Shown: piece by piece, positions 1 through 13,235 of the stretch
Layout: each line of letters begins with the position of its first letter
How positions within the stretch are numbered: the stretch's first letter is position 1
Translations under genes and position numbers: made by a program
The notes under the pieces: model-generated
Told to the model about the DNA's origin: nothing
What the model saw: the letters and a program-made list of their open reading frames with translations, nothing else
Databases searched by the model: none
DNA from: Amoebophrya sp. A120
Lineage: Eukaryota; Sar; Dinophyceae; Syndiniales; Amoebophryaceae
Direction: 5' to 3'
NCBI GenBank assembly: GCA_905178155.1
Contig: CAJINV010000009.1
Location: forward strand, 558,001-622,000
Length of the DNA stretch: 64,000 nucleotides

Positions 1-2022
1 GGACGGAGCGTTTCACTTCCATTTGGCTAAACAGAGAGATCAGTTAGTCTTCCAATGAGGGCATCAGATCTAGTAGATCAGTTCAGCGGATCTCATATTT
101 ATAAAGCTATAGTCTGTGCGTGAGCGGAGCTCGGAACTCACCCAGAAGAAGAAGATGATGATCAGAGTGAGAGACGTTCCAGTCTTCTGAGCAGAGTGCC
201 TGACCGTGGTATTGTTGTTGCACTTTTTCCGTTATATTCAGACAAACTCAATGTCAATAGTTAGAAATTAGTAGCAGGCTGCGCTCTGATTTCAGTCATT
301 TGCGCAGCTCGTCTTAGAATTTTGCGTGGTCGTAAGCATGTAACATGCGTGGCTGCTGCGTTTGTCGAACCCGCTTCGGTTATCTATGGACGTAGAGCAT
401 TGACGCTATTGCTTGCGTTTTTGCTTCATTTCGAGCCCTACGCGACCAACAAACCCGCACGAACGAAACCGGGCCGATGCTGGGGAAATCTGCGCAGTGT
501 GGAGCCGATGAGCGTGTCGCGTTTGTTTCTAACCTGGTCGAACACGCTGGCAGCGCTTGCTGGGTGCCTGCGACTACACGGCGCGCAGAGCTTGGTCTTG
601 GCGTTTGTAGTATTTCGCCGGGCTGCCCCAATACTTGGCGCGCCGTCTGGCGGACTCGTGACGCACGAAGTTGCCCGGGCCGACTACACTCGCAGAGCAG
701 TCTGCCGCCAACGAGAGCAGCCTGACCAAGCGACCCCGTCCGCCGGCCTTTCGTTGGCGCGCCTGCGAGGCGGCGGGCGAGGCGCCGGGCCTGAGCCTGG
801 GGCCGATGCTCCCCCGCCCCCTCTGCCTCCCTCGCGCGAGCTTGCGCGACGCCCCGACGCGTGTGTCGGGGCATGCGGCCCGTGCGGGCGGTGGAGTGCT
901 TCACCGCCCCGGCGGCTTCAGAGGGCGCGGCCCGCTCGGCCGCGCGCAGCGCCCCTGCCTCCGTTCTGGATGCCCAGCATCTGAATCCATGTGCCTCTGG
1001 TCGTCAGCCCCCCTCCTTAGTCTGCTGGTCGGCCCGGTGCTTGTTTTGGGTAGGTACCCTTGCAACCCGCCCGGGCGGGGCTGACGCGATGATGTGCGTT
1101 TGCATTTGAGCAGGCCTTCCCCCTCTTGGCGCCGAGCCACACTCGTGCCTGTCAGGCCGCCATCCGCTAAGCTCATGTGGTTGGTGTTGATGCTGTCAGT
1201 CTTTCTGGGTCAGTAAGTATTCATATCCACTTACACTCACTTTGGTTGTGAAATAATAAAGCGAGAAGAGCCTGCAACAAGGTGACGCCCGCGTGGCGTA
1301 CAGCTCGTGGTTTCTGCCACAATTGCGGAAAGGACCCTCGTAAGAGGTCGCGGACATATTTTTGGTGTGTTTATCTCAAAGAGAAAGAGTTGCTTCTGAG
1401 TTGCATGAGCAAAACTACAGCAAGAAGCGCAAAATAGAGTGACGGAGCAGAAACTTTAGGCCTAGTCCCCTCCAAGTTCCACTAAACTCCGTCGGTTGAC
1501 AGCCTTACATCAATCGGTAAATTTGTGCTGTGTGTGTGACGATATGTCCAAGATGTCCGAGAGTAATTCTATGCAAAACCACACATGCAATTATCTCCGT
1601 CCACGACCACGTTCATCAATCATCATGAGGGACTGAGTGTGGATGGGCTTTTTGATGGCGTTTTCCGTTTTCCTTTTGAATGAGTTTTGCATGATTGTTG
1701 TTGCTCCAGATGCGCACCAACGCCTTACGTTTCCTTGGGCAGATCTCGTTACCGGATCGTGTGACACATGTTCAATCTAATATCTACTTGTCGGAAGTTT
1801 TAGTTTTATTGAGAATAAAGAGGCCGCGTCGCCCACACATCAATCCCTATCGTGCTAAAGATCAGGAAGGAGGAGCTCCTGCCGTCGCGGTTGTCGTTCC
1901 CTGTTTCTTCAGTTTCTAAGTAATATTGCTTGGGTACAAAATGGCTTCTGCTTGTCGTCTCCGTCGCAAACTTCGTTCATCATGCTTCTAAATGTTACTG
2001 TGCAAGAACTCTGTGACTCTGC
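1..2022. other. Upstream region without a supported gene
   Basis: I see no convincing coding region. Open frames at about 320-1080 lie in a GC-rich tract and are open in several frames and on both strands, which points to composition and not coding. About 830-920 holds consecutive GC-rich hairpins (a GCCCCGAC/GTCGGGGC stem and a GGCGGTGGAG/CTTCACCGCC stem). The promoter-like element found elsewhere in the window is absent. The tract may hold the promoter and 5' untranslated region of the giant gene or the end of a neighbouring gene. Confidence 0.5.
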
Positions 2023-2029
2023 GTGACTC

Positions 2030-4071
2030 ATGATGAGAGCATGCAGTACTATGCAGACAGTTGCCTGCCACACGCGACCATCTTGGTCGCGCGAGAGCAA
2101 GCTTTTGCGGTCCGACGAGGTATTGGAACACAGAAAGGGCCACGAAAAAAGTGCATCGTCAACGTCTCCAGCATGGTTGGGCGCGGAGGTGCCAGAACAA
2201 GAAACAGAAACAAGTGCAAGAAGGAAGAGCCAAAGCGCGGCGGGAAGAATAAAGGACCTAGCCAGCAGTCGGGAGGGCAGCAGAGATGGCGTCGCAGAAT
2301 TGTTTCCGTCAGAAAATGGGAGCACGACAAAGTACATTTGCGACTTTTCGGAGCAAAGATGGAGCAGAGTCAAGACCAGTCGTTCCAGACCCAAACCACG
2401 CAGAAGCAGATGCATACTATCGACGGAGCGAGAGCCAGGTTTAACAACGTCGGAGCGACAGCACGAAAGAGAAAAGCGGCGTCAGGTTGTGCAGAAAATC
2501 ACTGCGAGCGCGGGCACGATAATGTGCGAAACCGCAAACCGAAACCATTACGAAGTGGATGTGCGAGCAACAAGCAACGTCCCTTTCGTGGATCAAAGAA
2601 AATTTCTGGGCGAGAGACCATGTGTTGTCCACGAGCGGCGCACATCGAGGATATCAGTGTGCTCAGCAACAGCAGCAACGCAAGCGCAGCAGCAGGGAGG
2701 CCTGATGACAATGACGGCTCAACAAGCACACTCACAATTGCTGCAAAACAGATTTGGCACGACAGCATTCTGTCCCGTGCTGAGGGACGAAAGGTCAGGA
2801 TGGGTTCTCAGATGCGACGCACGAACTTATCCGAACAGCACTCACAGCTCAGATCTGAACTTCCTGGGAAAGTCAAAGGTGCTTTACAGCAGTCCGACAC
2901 GCGTACTACCCCTAGGCCGATCGCCCTGCAGCACCATTGCAGCATCAGCGGTAGCGAAAAACGCGCAGCGGCGCAAAGAAGAACATCGCCTGCGCTTCTT
3001 AGTACGCAGACTCAACAGACGGGCACCTTCTACGTGTGTGAACGTCAAGACTACTGGAGAAACGGCCATGGTCATTTGCCGCCAGCAGCAAGGTCCCACT
3101 CTGGTTTGTCTAGCAGACAGGAGTTACAACTGTCTGGATCCACTGAAAAAGCGTCTTCTAGCAGCGTTTTTCCGTCGGAAAAGGCACATCAAGAGATCCG
3201 CGCACAGAGCGGCCATCGAGATCCGGAGAAACAAGTATCTTTACTCAAAGCCGGCGCGGCGTCGGCAGAATCACAAACTTCCAATGCCGCATCACAGAAG
3301 TGCGTTGATCATGCTGACGGAGGACGCAAGACGAGAAGAGCACATCAACCTCGGGTCGCAAGACGTAGACGAACGACCCAAGGAGCGAAAATTAAGGCTA
3401 CTGGGACGTCTCAGCCATCAAGATCCGCCGCAACCATCTCAATTGCAGGCGGGCGAGTTGGCAGCGAGAGTGATATCCGAAACGCCGCGATTATCCGCTT
3501 TCGCACCCGCAGTCCCGAGTTCGAAGATCGTGTCACAAATATACGATACCAATTGGCTGGGCCTCGAGGATCATCTGTCGGATCACGATGTAGGCGGTTT
3601 CAAAGCATCGCCTGTAGAAGTCGATCACGAGGGAGCTGTGTCGACGAGGCCGGAATTGCTAGTGAAGCGAACAAAAAGTTCCGCGCTGGCAAACGGCGAG
3701 GCGCGCATGGTGGCAGGGACAGAGAAAGAAGACGGAACCTGCAGCGGCAGCACCCCACGACGGCGGCGCGAGGAAACGATGACGCATGGAGGGATGAGAC
3801 CAGGGAAACGGACCGCAGTTGCAATTGGAAGGATGAGGAACAGGATTTCTGCTCTAGTGTCACCAACCCTTCGCTTTTCGACACGCAGGGTCCACCAGCT
3901 GAAAGACCACGGATCTTCATCCACCGTGCGAAAGCTGCCGCGGCCAAGGGCGCGAAACGTGTTGGCTTTGTTCTTCCGCCCGATTATAGAGTCGAGATCA
4001 AGCATGAAGACACGACGTCGGTATTCCCCCGCCGCTGCACTCAAAAATCTTCTTGGAAACCAACTTTCCAG
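2030..4071 (+). CDS. Unresolved coding region upstream of the giant gene (unknown protein, or its 5' extension)
   Basis: I do not recognise this. About 2.1 kb is free of stops in two plus-strand frames at once: the frame starting at 2023, which runs on into the giant gene, and the frame starting at 2030, which ends at 4177. In the 2030 frame the stretch at about 2850-3700 reads like an ordinary basic protein, with runs such as SKIVSQIYDTNWLGLEDHL. The 2023 frame is dominated by Arg, Ser, Gln and Thr. Codon use lacks the strong C/G third-base preference of the exons after 4072. It could be a separate upstream gene, a 5' exon joined through an unseen intron, or (for the 2023 frame) the true N-terminus. 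No start codon is chosen with confidence. Confidence 0.35.
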
Positions 4072-7000
4072 AGTTTCATCCTTTTTTTCCTCACGTCCTT
4101 CCTCCTCTCCATCACCCCAGCACCCGTGTTCGCCGCCACCGACGACTTCGGCAATTTCCTCCCGCCCAACCCGATGACGCAGATTGTTCCCAACCCGATC
4201 CCGACCGACAACGGCATCCCGACGAAACTCTCGTCTGCCGCCGGCGAGGTGGTTCTCCGGCCCTACTCCATTTCTCTACCAACCTCGACCACCATCACCA
4301 CTCTAGATTGCGAGATCCAGCGCGACGACGGATCTGAGCCCGGCACTGCGCTGGACCAGCTGTCTTCCGCACGAATCCAACTGGCGGTCGTCGCGTGCTC
4401 CTCCCGGGTGACCGCCGACGGCCTCCGCGCCGACCAGAACTACCGGTTCCGGCAGCGCGGCATTTTCCGCGTCGACTACGCGCCGACGCAGACGCAGTAC
4501 TCCTTCAAAGGTGAATGGAGTGACTGGGTCATGTTCATTTCCGCAGGCGTGCCCAACTGGGGCGTCTTCATTCCGACGATCAAGCAGCCGGGGTTTCGGA
4601 CCCTGCAGATGCAGTGGGAGTCCCCCTCGGGGGACGGGTCGCCCGTCACCGGGTACTTTCTGGACTACGTGGAGCAGCGCCAGGACCCCACGACCGGTCT
4701 GTTTACGCAATCCGCCAGCTACCAGATGGTGTACAACGGTACGGGGGAGCCCACCGTGCTGCAGGCGATCATCAACATCGAGCTGAAGCAGGGGTCGAGC
4801 TACAAGTTCCGCCTGTACGCGATCAACAGGGTGGGGTACAGCATTCCCGTTGGCAAAACCTACACCGTCCAGCGGTCCGAGTCGACGGATTTATCCCTGG
4901 TCAACTTTTGGTCGGTTGGGCAAACCGACCCGGTAAAGGACATCTACAGTCAGGCGTATGGGACTTTGTGGAATGGGTTTCCGAAAGTGCTCCCGTTTCA
5001 AGTCCCCTACGTTCGGCACGGCTACCACGTGGTGCAGGCAGGCATACAGGACACGATTCGGATCCAGGCCGTCCACCCGGTCACGAGGCAAAACGAATCC
5101 GATTCCGGCGACATCTACTGCCCGCCGGAGCACAGACCGCCGCGGTGCAGAATCTACTTGCTGTCCATCGTGGAAGAGTGCGAGTTGAACCCGTCCAAAA
5201 CGCTTTGTATCCCGAAGCACGTTCTGGCGACCTACAATACGAGTTCCGTGGCGGGCCTCGGTCCGCGGTACCAGGCCATCGAGGGCATCGGGATCCACGC
5301 ACCGCGGAAGTCCACGGTGTGCTGCATCGAGTCTGTGGAGAACAACCAGGTCCGGGCGGACGGCACGCATTTGATCCACTACACGCCGACCAGCTCGGGC
5401 GACTTCTCCATGATTGTGCAAGCCGTAGAAGCTGGTGGCTTGCTCTACGAAGCCTGGGACAACGCGTTTTTCCAGGGCCTGCCCATGAAGTCCGAGCAAG
5501 CGATCATCAACGAAGACTGGGGCGGGAGTGCCATCGTGGGGTTCTCTTCCGACTACGTGTCTGCGCGCTGGGTTGGGTATCTGCGAGCAAACTACACGGA
5601 GAACTACACAATCTTGCTCAATGTCGATAACGGTGCGCGGCTCTGGATCGGCGAGAAGCGGCTGATCGACTACAGGCTAGTGCCCGACCCCGCAGACAGC
5701 GGAGTCGCAACCACGCCGGAGGAGCGCGCAGCGCTACAGGCGAGGATGAACGTGGGTAACGGCCTCGTCGCGGCGGGCACGATGTGCTGCAAGATTTTCT
5801 GGGCGACGGTGAAGCTGGAGGCCATGAAGTTCACGCCGATTGTGGTGGAGTATCTGGAAAAGGTCGGAAACGCGAAAATCCAAATGTCGTGGTCGAGTCC
5901 GAACCAGTTCACGCAAATCATCCCCAAGACAGCGCTTTTCAAATCTTCCTACATTCAGAACACGCCAATCCCAGTCAAAGTTTCCGTCGGTGACACGAGC
6001 GAAGAGCTGATCGACCCGGTGACCGGGTTGCCCACCGCGACGGCGGTGGCGTACGGGGAGGCGCTGGTCAACACGGACGCGTCGGTCTTGTCGACAATTT
6101 TCGTCCAGGCCCAGGATTCGATGGGGAACCACGCCGACCACAATCGGGATGTTTTCGTGCTGGAAATATCGGGCTTGAACAACAGCCGGACGGAGCAGGA
6201 GATCGAATACTACCAAACCTGGAGCGGGCAGACGATAAAGCTCTACCCTAGCATGGTGGCAGATCCGGCCAACCGGACGGTCGTCGGCACGTCCCGCTAC
6301 AGCCAGAGCTTCACTTCCCAACCGTTCTCGATCTCGTTGGGCGCTTACCTCTCTTCCGCAACCACGCACGACCAAGTGTTTGACGTCACGCCCGAGAAAA
6401 AGATCGGTTTGCACCGGATCGACTTCGTCGTGGAGAAGGCGGGCACGTACGACGTGTCGATTTTTTCCGTCACCGCCGGGAAACCCGTCCATCTCGCCGG
6501 CTTCCCGCGACCGCAGTCCATGATCGTCCATCCGGGTCCTGCGAGTTCCGCCTCGACCGCCGTGGGCTGCTGGAGCGACTCGCGGCTGTGTCTTTCCCTG
6601 CCGGTCAACACGACGTACAGCTTCCGCGCCGGGGTGGAATCGACGTTCTTGCTGGAGCTCCGGGACGCGTACGGAAATCTGATCACGCCGGATACGTTTG
6701 ACCCGCGCAGGATTTCCATCTCAGTGGAGTGGCGCCAGTACGACGCTTGCTCCTTCAAGTTCGAGGACTTCGAGAACGACTGCGGCGAACTGAACATGAA
6801 GCGGGGCAACGACATGAGCGTGATCGACAGCACGTTTCCCGGGTTCGTGCAGGGGTATGTGGAGCCGACCCAGATCATGACCAGGACCTTTGTCGACGCG
6901 ACAGGAATCGAGCGGGAGGAGCAAACTATCAAGGGCAACGTCGTGGTGATCCGCTTCACCGCCCTGCGCGCCGGGCACTCCTACCTGCGGATCAACCTGG

Positions 7001-10000
7001 ACGACAAGCCGATCGACCAGTCGCCAATCGCGATGAAGGGCATCTGGAACGACCAGCCCAGTGAGTACACGATCATCCAGGCCAACTACCCGGTGTCGGA
7101 ATTCTCGCTCACCTTCACGTTCCCGATCCAGTTTGAGGTCCTGCTCCGCGACCGTTTCAGCAACCCGATCGAACAGGACGTCGGCGCGAACAGTGTAGAG
7201 ATCCACATCTCCCCGCACATCTGCGCCACGCGCATCTTCTCCCACGCCGGCCAGTGCGGCTGGTACACGGATAAGGGGGCCTGCGTCTACAAGCAGTGCC
7301 CGTCCGGCGACTGCAACGAGGGGATTCTGCTGGACTTTAACGGCGACGGAAATCTGGACCGCGGCCGCGGGGTCTACGTCTGCCGCACCACGCCGACGAT
7401 TGCCGGCGTCGGGCTGCACTTGTACGTCATGGTGGGCGGCAGGGACCTGACGGCCATGTACGTGGACGAGAACGCGCCCATGGCGCTGCCGCAGCTGGTC
7501 CCCGGCCCCTTCGCGCTGACGGTCACGCCCGGGAACGTCAAGGCGGAGAAGTGCACAATTGTCGGCGACATTCTGGACACCACGGTGATGGACCGGGTAG
7601 TGGGGCAAAATTTCACTTTGCTGCTCCAGCTGCGGGACGAGAACAGCAACCCGCTGCTGACCAACAGAGAGACCACGACGAAAATGCGGGCGTACTTCGT
7701 GAACCCCTTGACCGGCATCACGGAGCCGGACGTGTTGTTCAACAAAATCGGTCTGGAGAACTACATGAACGGAAACGGGACCTACAGCATCAATGTCCGG
7801 TCCGAAGTCGCTGGCTACTTGGATCTGTACGTCAAGGTCGGCGATGGCTGCGCCACGCCCAACGGGATTCCCTGCGATTTCCTGGACCAAGTGCCGATAC
7901 GCCAGGTGTTCTTCCGGGCCGAGCTCGCCAACCCGACGGGGACGATCTGCAACCCGGTGGTGGAGGTGAACGCGGGCGACCTGTCCGAGTTCTCCTGCTT
8001 TCCGCGCGACAAGTACAAGAACCCCGTGCTGAACACGAAGCTGTCCATGCGTGCCAGCTTCATGAAGAGGGAAGTGGCCATGAGCGAGAACCGGAACGTC
8101 GGCATGTTCTACTTCTTCGACGGCACGTTCGACTGGCGCCAGCAGAGCTACAACTTCCCGTTCACGCTGCAAACGGAGGGAGAGTATTCCATCATGGTCT
8201 CCGTCCGCAGCCCCGGCGGCCTGGTTGGGTACTACTACCGGGATTTGGGGTTCAACACGCTCGTCAAACTCGAAACCCAGCCGAATCACACAGAGTCGAC
8301 CTACTTTTCTGTGGTTGACAGGAATCTCGACTTCGAGTGGTCCGGCGTACCGGAATCCTGCCCGGAGCTAGCTGCCGCGGATTTTTTTGCCGTCTACTGG
8401 GAGGGCTTCATCGTGCCGGACAGAACCGGGACCTACCAGTTCAAGCTGTCCGCCGACGGGGGATTGAGGTGGAAACTGTTTGGCGAGGAGGTTCTGAACA
8501 CGCTGCCGAGCTTTGGCGAGAGGATTATGCCGACGGAATTCCTAACGCAGTCCTACCAGCTCGCGGGCGAGCAGCTGGTGCCGCTCGAGGTGTACTACGT
8601 GCACGGCTCGGGGCCGGCGTTCATCAAGCTCGAGTGGATGGGCGACGCGACACTTCAAATGCCGATTCCGACGCACAATTTGCGGTTCCCGCTCAATGTC
8701 GGGACCTATAATCCGCCGCGCACGCGGATCAAGGCGCTGTCCGCCAGTACTCCGACGGACGTGGAGGACCGAGCAAGTCTGGAACAGAACGGGCTCCGGG
8801 CAGTGACGAGCAATAAGATTCGCATTCAGCTGCGTGACAAGTTCGGGAACGCGCTGTCCGATCCGCTCCCCTCCGGCCGAACCATTACCGGGTACGTGGA
8901 GGGGGACACGAAAATGGCGAGGATCGAAGTGGTCTACTTCGCGGTGGGGAAATACGACTTGACCATCATTCCGCAGGTCGCGGGCCCGGGAAAGGCTCTG
9001 TACTTGAAGCTGGACGACGATCTCTTCGACAACATGCCGATCTTCCTCGACGTGCTGCCGGGCGCGATGCGGTACGATATGAGTTACGTCGAGGATCTGC
9101 CGCCGTTTCGCGCCGGCGAGGGCGACAACTGCTTCGAGGTCACCTTGCGCGACGCCGCGGGCAATGACCGAAACACCTACACGGCGTACATTCCCCCCTA
9201 CCAGCTCCTCTCCGGCCTGCCCACCTATGACGACCTCCAGTTCACGGTCGGCGCCTACAACGAGCGCGTCACGGTGGCGGAGATGCCCGAGAAGCCCGGG
9301 ACGTACCTGTGCTGTGTGGTGGTGACGACGTTGCCTCCGAACAACATCGTGGAGCTGATTGGGTACATGCACGGCGACGTCTCCAAGAACATCCGGCAGC
9401 TGCTGACGCCCTCGATTTTCCGCTTCACGATCTACCCGCCCCTGCCCGAGGTGAAGGAGCCAAAAAATGGCGAGCACGCCTTTCCGTTCAACAACCCCAA
9501 GGACCCCTGGTTCCGCGGACTCGACTACGCAAAGTTCGTCGGCAAGGAGGCGAGTCGGTACTTTATGCTCGGCTACGTGGACTCCGCCGGGAACCAGATC
9601 GTCAACGACTACAACGTGGCGCTGTCCTGCGACGCGCTGACCTACTACCGGCCGGACCTGCACCCCGAAGAGGGGAGCATGCGGGTGCCCTTCGGCCACC
9701 CGCTGCCGGTGAAGTTACTGGCGGAGTCTGCGCAGTTCCGCGTCGATTTGGTGCCCATCCCCATCGCCGGCGACACGGCGCTGCGCTGCTCCTACATGCA
9801 GAGGGGCGGCCTGCAGGCGCGGTTCTTCGACTGGGTGCAGCCGTACATGCCGACCGACAACTACACGGCGAAAACGGTTTCTTCCATGGACATTTACTAC
9901 CACCCCGACGGGCTGCTCGGAACGAACCAAACAAGCAAGTACGGCCACCAGGACCTCGTGTCCGCGATTCTCGACGGCGCGGTCATCCCGTCGCAGTCGG

Positions 10001-12483
10001 GGAACTACACCTTCACGCTCGAGTGCACGGACAACGCGAAGATGCTGATTTTTGGAAAATTTTCGTACCTGTCCATCCAATCGAAACTGTCGCAGTCTGT
10101 TCGCACCGCTGAGCCCATCGAGCTCATCGAGGGGTTCCCGCTCGAATTTCAGATCCAGTTGGTGGAGAACACGCAGAATTTCCGGCTCCGTCTCTACTGG
10201 GAAGCGACGCACTGGGTGCCAGATTTTCCGGTCACGGTTCGGCGCGGCGTCGAGGAGCCGCTGATCGAGAAGCAAATCATTCCGTCGGAAAACCTCTACT
10301 CTCCGAAGGTCCTTCTCGCCGGCTTCCCGGCGAGATTCTTGGTCGTCGACTTCCCCGACATCGTCCCCCATTTCTTCCGCATTCAGCCCTTCGTTGACGG
10401 CCAGGTCACCTTTCAGTGGACGCCGCCGCGGTCCAGCGGGTACAAACCGCTCACCCACTACGAGATCAAGCGCGACCGCGGGATCTCCATCGCGTCGATG
10501 GCGACGATCACGGATCAAGCACTGCTGTCCCCGGAGCGCGACGTGGAAATCCGGTTCTTCAACCCTCGGTATGGGATCCGGCACCCGGAAACGGACGTGG
10601 CATTGACTTCCGGGACCGAGCGGAACTTGCTTCGCGACCACGTTTACACTTTTGAGATCACCGCCTGCAACGATCAGAGGCTAGACTCCGAGCGAGAAGT
10701 GGACGGCGGCGGCTGCCAGCCGGTGAAAAAGCTACTGACCGTGATTCCGCGCGCCCCGATGCCGAATCCGGTGGTGCGGCTGCACGCCGTCGTGGACTAC
10801 TACCCCGGGGACGAGAGTGGTTACTTGGACTACACGTTCACGAATCCGGTGATTCCCGCTGGGAAAATCACGCTGGAGGTTCCGCCCCCCGTTGACACGC
10901 CTCTGACCACGCACTACCGGATCTACCAGAACGCGGGATGGGACAAGTACAACCCGTCGAAAGAAGAGGTGCTGGTGAAGGAGGGGGAGTTCGTCGGGTA
11001 CCCGTACAATCCAAATTTGGTCGTCTATCCGGAGATCGAACTGCTGAAGCGGAACTACACGTTCTCTCTCACCTTCATGACGCTTTCGGGGGAGACCAAC
11101 CACTCCGCCAAAGTGGACGTGGTCTGCTGCAAAGTGGCCGTCCCGGATCCGCCCCCAGATCCCCCCGTGCGGTCGATTGAAACGGGACTGAATTCGTGGG
11201 ACAAGCTGTCCGTCTCCTGGGGCGACTCGCTCTACTCCGGCGCGGTCCCGGTTGACGCGTACGATGTGGAATGTTTTGTCGCGAACCGGGACGTGCAGGC
11301 GGGCGCGGCGCAGTTTTTCCTCACGGAAAAAGAGTTTGTCGCCACGGTGCGCCTGCCCGCCGGGCAGAACGTCACGACGTTCACCAACCTGCAGCGGGGC
11401 TTCATCTACGTCGTGCGCGTCCGGGCGGTCAGTCAGATCGGCGTCAGTGCCTGGGGTCCGCTGGCGCGGTTCGTCACCACGGAGCCGCCGTCCGCGCCGC
11501 AAAACCTCCAGCTGGTGTCGAGTTCCTCGTCGCACATCGAGCTGGCCTGGGACCCGCCGATCTTCCAAGGCCTCGGCTTTCTCGGTTACGTCGTTTTCAT
11601 CGACCAGGAGACGCTCGCGTGCGACACGACGTCCGTCAGCCCGCGGCTGCGCAGATGCTACATCACGGATTTGCCGCCCATGAAAACCTTGAGGACGAAC
11701 AAACCGCAGATCTACGGGACGAAATTGCCGTTGGACGTGTACGTTTTGGGTGTAAACGCCGCGGGGTATGACTACAACATGGCGAAAACGGCTTTCACGA
11801 GAGATAACCTGCTGAACATCGTCCCACCGGAATACTTGTACACCCAAGTCGCACTGGAGGGAAGGCCGCTGCGAGACGTCACGTCCGCAGGCCGAGTCGC
11901 GGGCTACTCCATCGTACAAGTCTACGCATTTGGAACACCCTCGAAGCCGCAGAACTTCCGGCACGACCCACACGAGCTTGATTACGGATATTTGACCCTG
12001 AAATGGGACCCCAGTCAGACGGATGGAGGGAAGCCGATCCAGTCCTACCGGGTGGAGAAGAAAAAGAACAGCAACCCGGGCGTGTTTCTGACACAGTGCG
12101 CGCGCGAGACGGAAAATTGCGTCTACGCGTCATTCAACACGGTGAACAACCCGATTGGCGATCGAACGGTGATGCGCGAGCGCAACTGGATCGACGCCGG
12201 TCTTTCGGAGATGATGTCCACCAAGATTTACTACGGTGTGGCCACTGGTAGGGAGTTCGGTAGCGAAGACTTAGCCACGCAACTGGACATCTTCAACGAT
12301 CCGAACTTTTTCAAGCCGAAAACAGTCGGCAACGCAAGCTCGATTGCCAACTACACGGAAGGAGTGACCGAGAAAACCGACGAAATGCTGCTACAACGGA
12401 TTCAGAACCTGCGCGCAATTGACGGAAAACCCCAAGAATTCGACTTGAACCGGGTTAATGAACTGCTGGAGCCGGAATTGTTG
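4054..12483 (+). CDS. Giant modular surface protein, exon 1 (signal peptide, PA14 and FnIII modules)
   Basis: The recognisable protein starts here with a hydrophobic segment (4072-4134) ending in PVFA-ATDD, typical of a cleaved signal peptide. The frame stays open upstream without a nearby Met, so the true start is unknown. Then come FnIII-like modules (about 4200-4870) and a first PA14 domain (about 5430-5940, with the features GYLRANYTENYTILL and NVDNGARLWIG). A run of filamin/Ig-like repeats with LRDAYGN- or LRDKFGN-type motifs spans 5950-8210 and 8750-9780. Further PA14 domains lie at about 8215-8690 and 9807-10300. Several FnIII domains fill 10370-12240. PA14 and FnIII are extracellular adhesion or carbohydrate-recognition modules in known families; this protein's ligand is unknown. 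The exon ends at a GTAGAT donor. The open frame seen beyond it to 12819 is intron. Confidence 0.8.
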
Positions 12484-12742
12484 GTAGATAGCTTTTCATC
12501 TTTTCCACCCTCGTCTTATTTGTGTTTAATTTTTAGTCATGTCGATCATCATTCCTTATTCCGCATTGATTTTTTCCAAAATAACTGTAGTTTTTCGGCG
12601 TTAAATCTGCATGTTGATATCGAAGCACCTGGAAAAACGATCTATACAACTTCCGTGACCACGGCGTCGTGTCGATCCGAGCCGTCAACACCTTTTCTGA
12701 CTTCAAAAAGAACGAAAAGCTCCACGCATGTTCAGTCTTTTC

Positions 12743-12782
12743 GCCGAATTGCAGTGTTTAGCACTGCAATTCTGGCGACCCC
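12743..12782 (+). promoter_or_regulatory. PSE-like small-RNA promoter element, copy 1
   Basis: GCCGAAT, then TGTTTAGC, then ATTCTGGCGACCCC: the same three blocks and spacing as the element before U6. It ends 26 nt before the terminal stem of the RNA candidate at 12809. Confidence 0.65.
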
Positions 12783-12806
12783 GACTTCTGCTTTCCTTGT
12801 CTTGTC

Positions 12807-13009
12807 AGCAAGGACATGAGCTGGCTCTTGGGCAGTTGTCTACCGGTCTGCACAAGGCAATTATGCGAGGTACGTCCGACAAGAACCTCCTGGCACCGAT
12901 CGCCTGATCCGTCCCGGGCTTGTCCGACTGCTCGTCACCTCCAGCAGGATGATGCCGCATTCAGGAGCGCACGCTCCGGGAGTTCTCCGCGAAGATTGTC
13001 GCCGCTTGT
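12807..13009 (+). ncRNA. Unidentified structured RNA in intron 1
   Basis: The start is predicted by analogy with U6, about 25 nt after the promoter-like element. The 5' segment CAAGGACA (12809-12816) can pair with TGTC (12997-13000) and CTTG (13005-13008), which closes the RNA. A run of five T follows at 13009-13013, as for RNA polymerase III termination. An internal GGAGCGC-ACGCTCC hairpin lies near 12965-12978. I could not match it to U1-U5, U3, SRP, RNase P or MRP. Confidence 0.45.
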
Positions 13010-13235
13010 TTTTGTAGGCGTGTGCCGCTACGAAAGTGCATGTCTCAATTACGCACCGACAATAAACGGACGCTCGTCAACATGCATTTATGAGTAGCAG
13101 CCGGTCGGCGACCTGACGACAAGGAAAAACGATTGTCTTGAATCGCAGCCTTGTTGAATTATCGTTATCGCAGCACGATACATCGACATCAGGAGCTCGA
13201 CACTTGATGAAGCTTGCTGAAATTCCAATTCCCAG

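Larger units (their letters stand above)
12484..13235 (+). other. Intron 1 (GT-AG) carrying a small-RNA gene
   Basis: The donor follows the codon TTG (GTAGATAGC) and the acceptor is CCAATTCCCAG before GTCGCCTAC. Splicing gives ...EPELL-VAYNRMRSYNE in phase 0. No inverted ends or 5-bp direct repeats are seen, so this is a conventional intron. It contains a promoter-like element and a structured RNA candidate. Confidence 0.7.

Noticed and set aside
322-1176. Genes in the GC-rich region (322-984 plus, 380-904 minus, 901-1176 minus)
   Set aside because: Frames are open on both strands because of composition; no motif or codon bias supports any of them.
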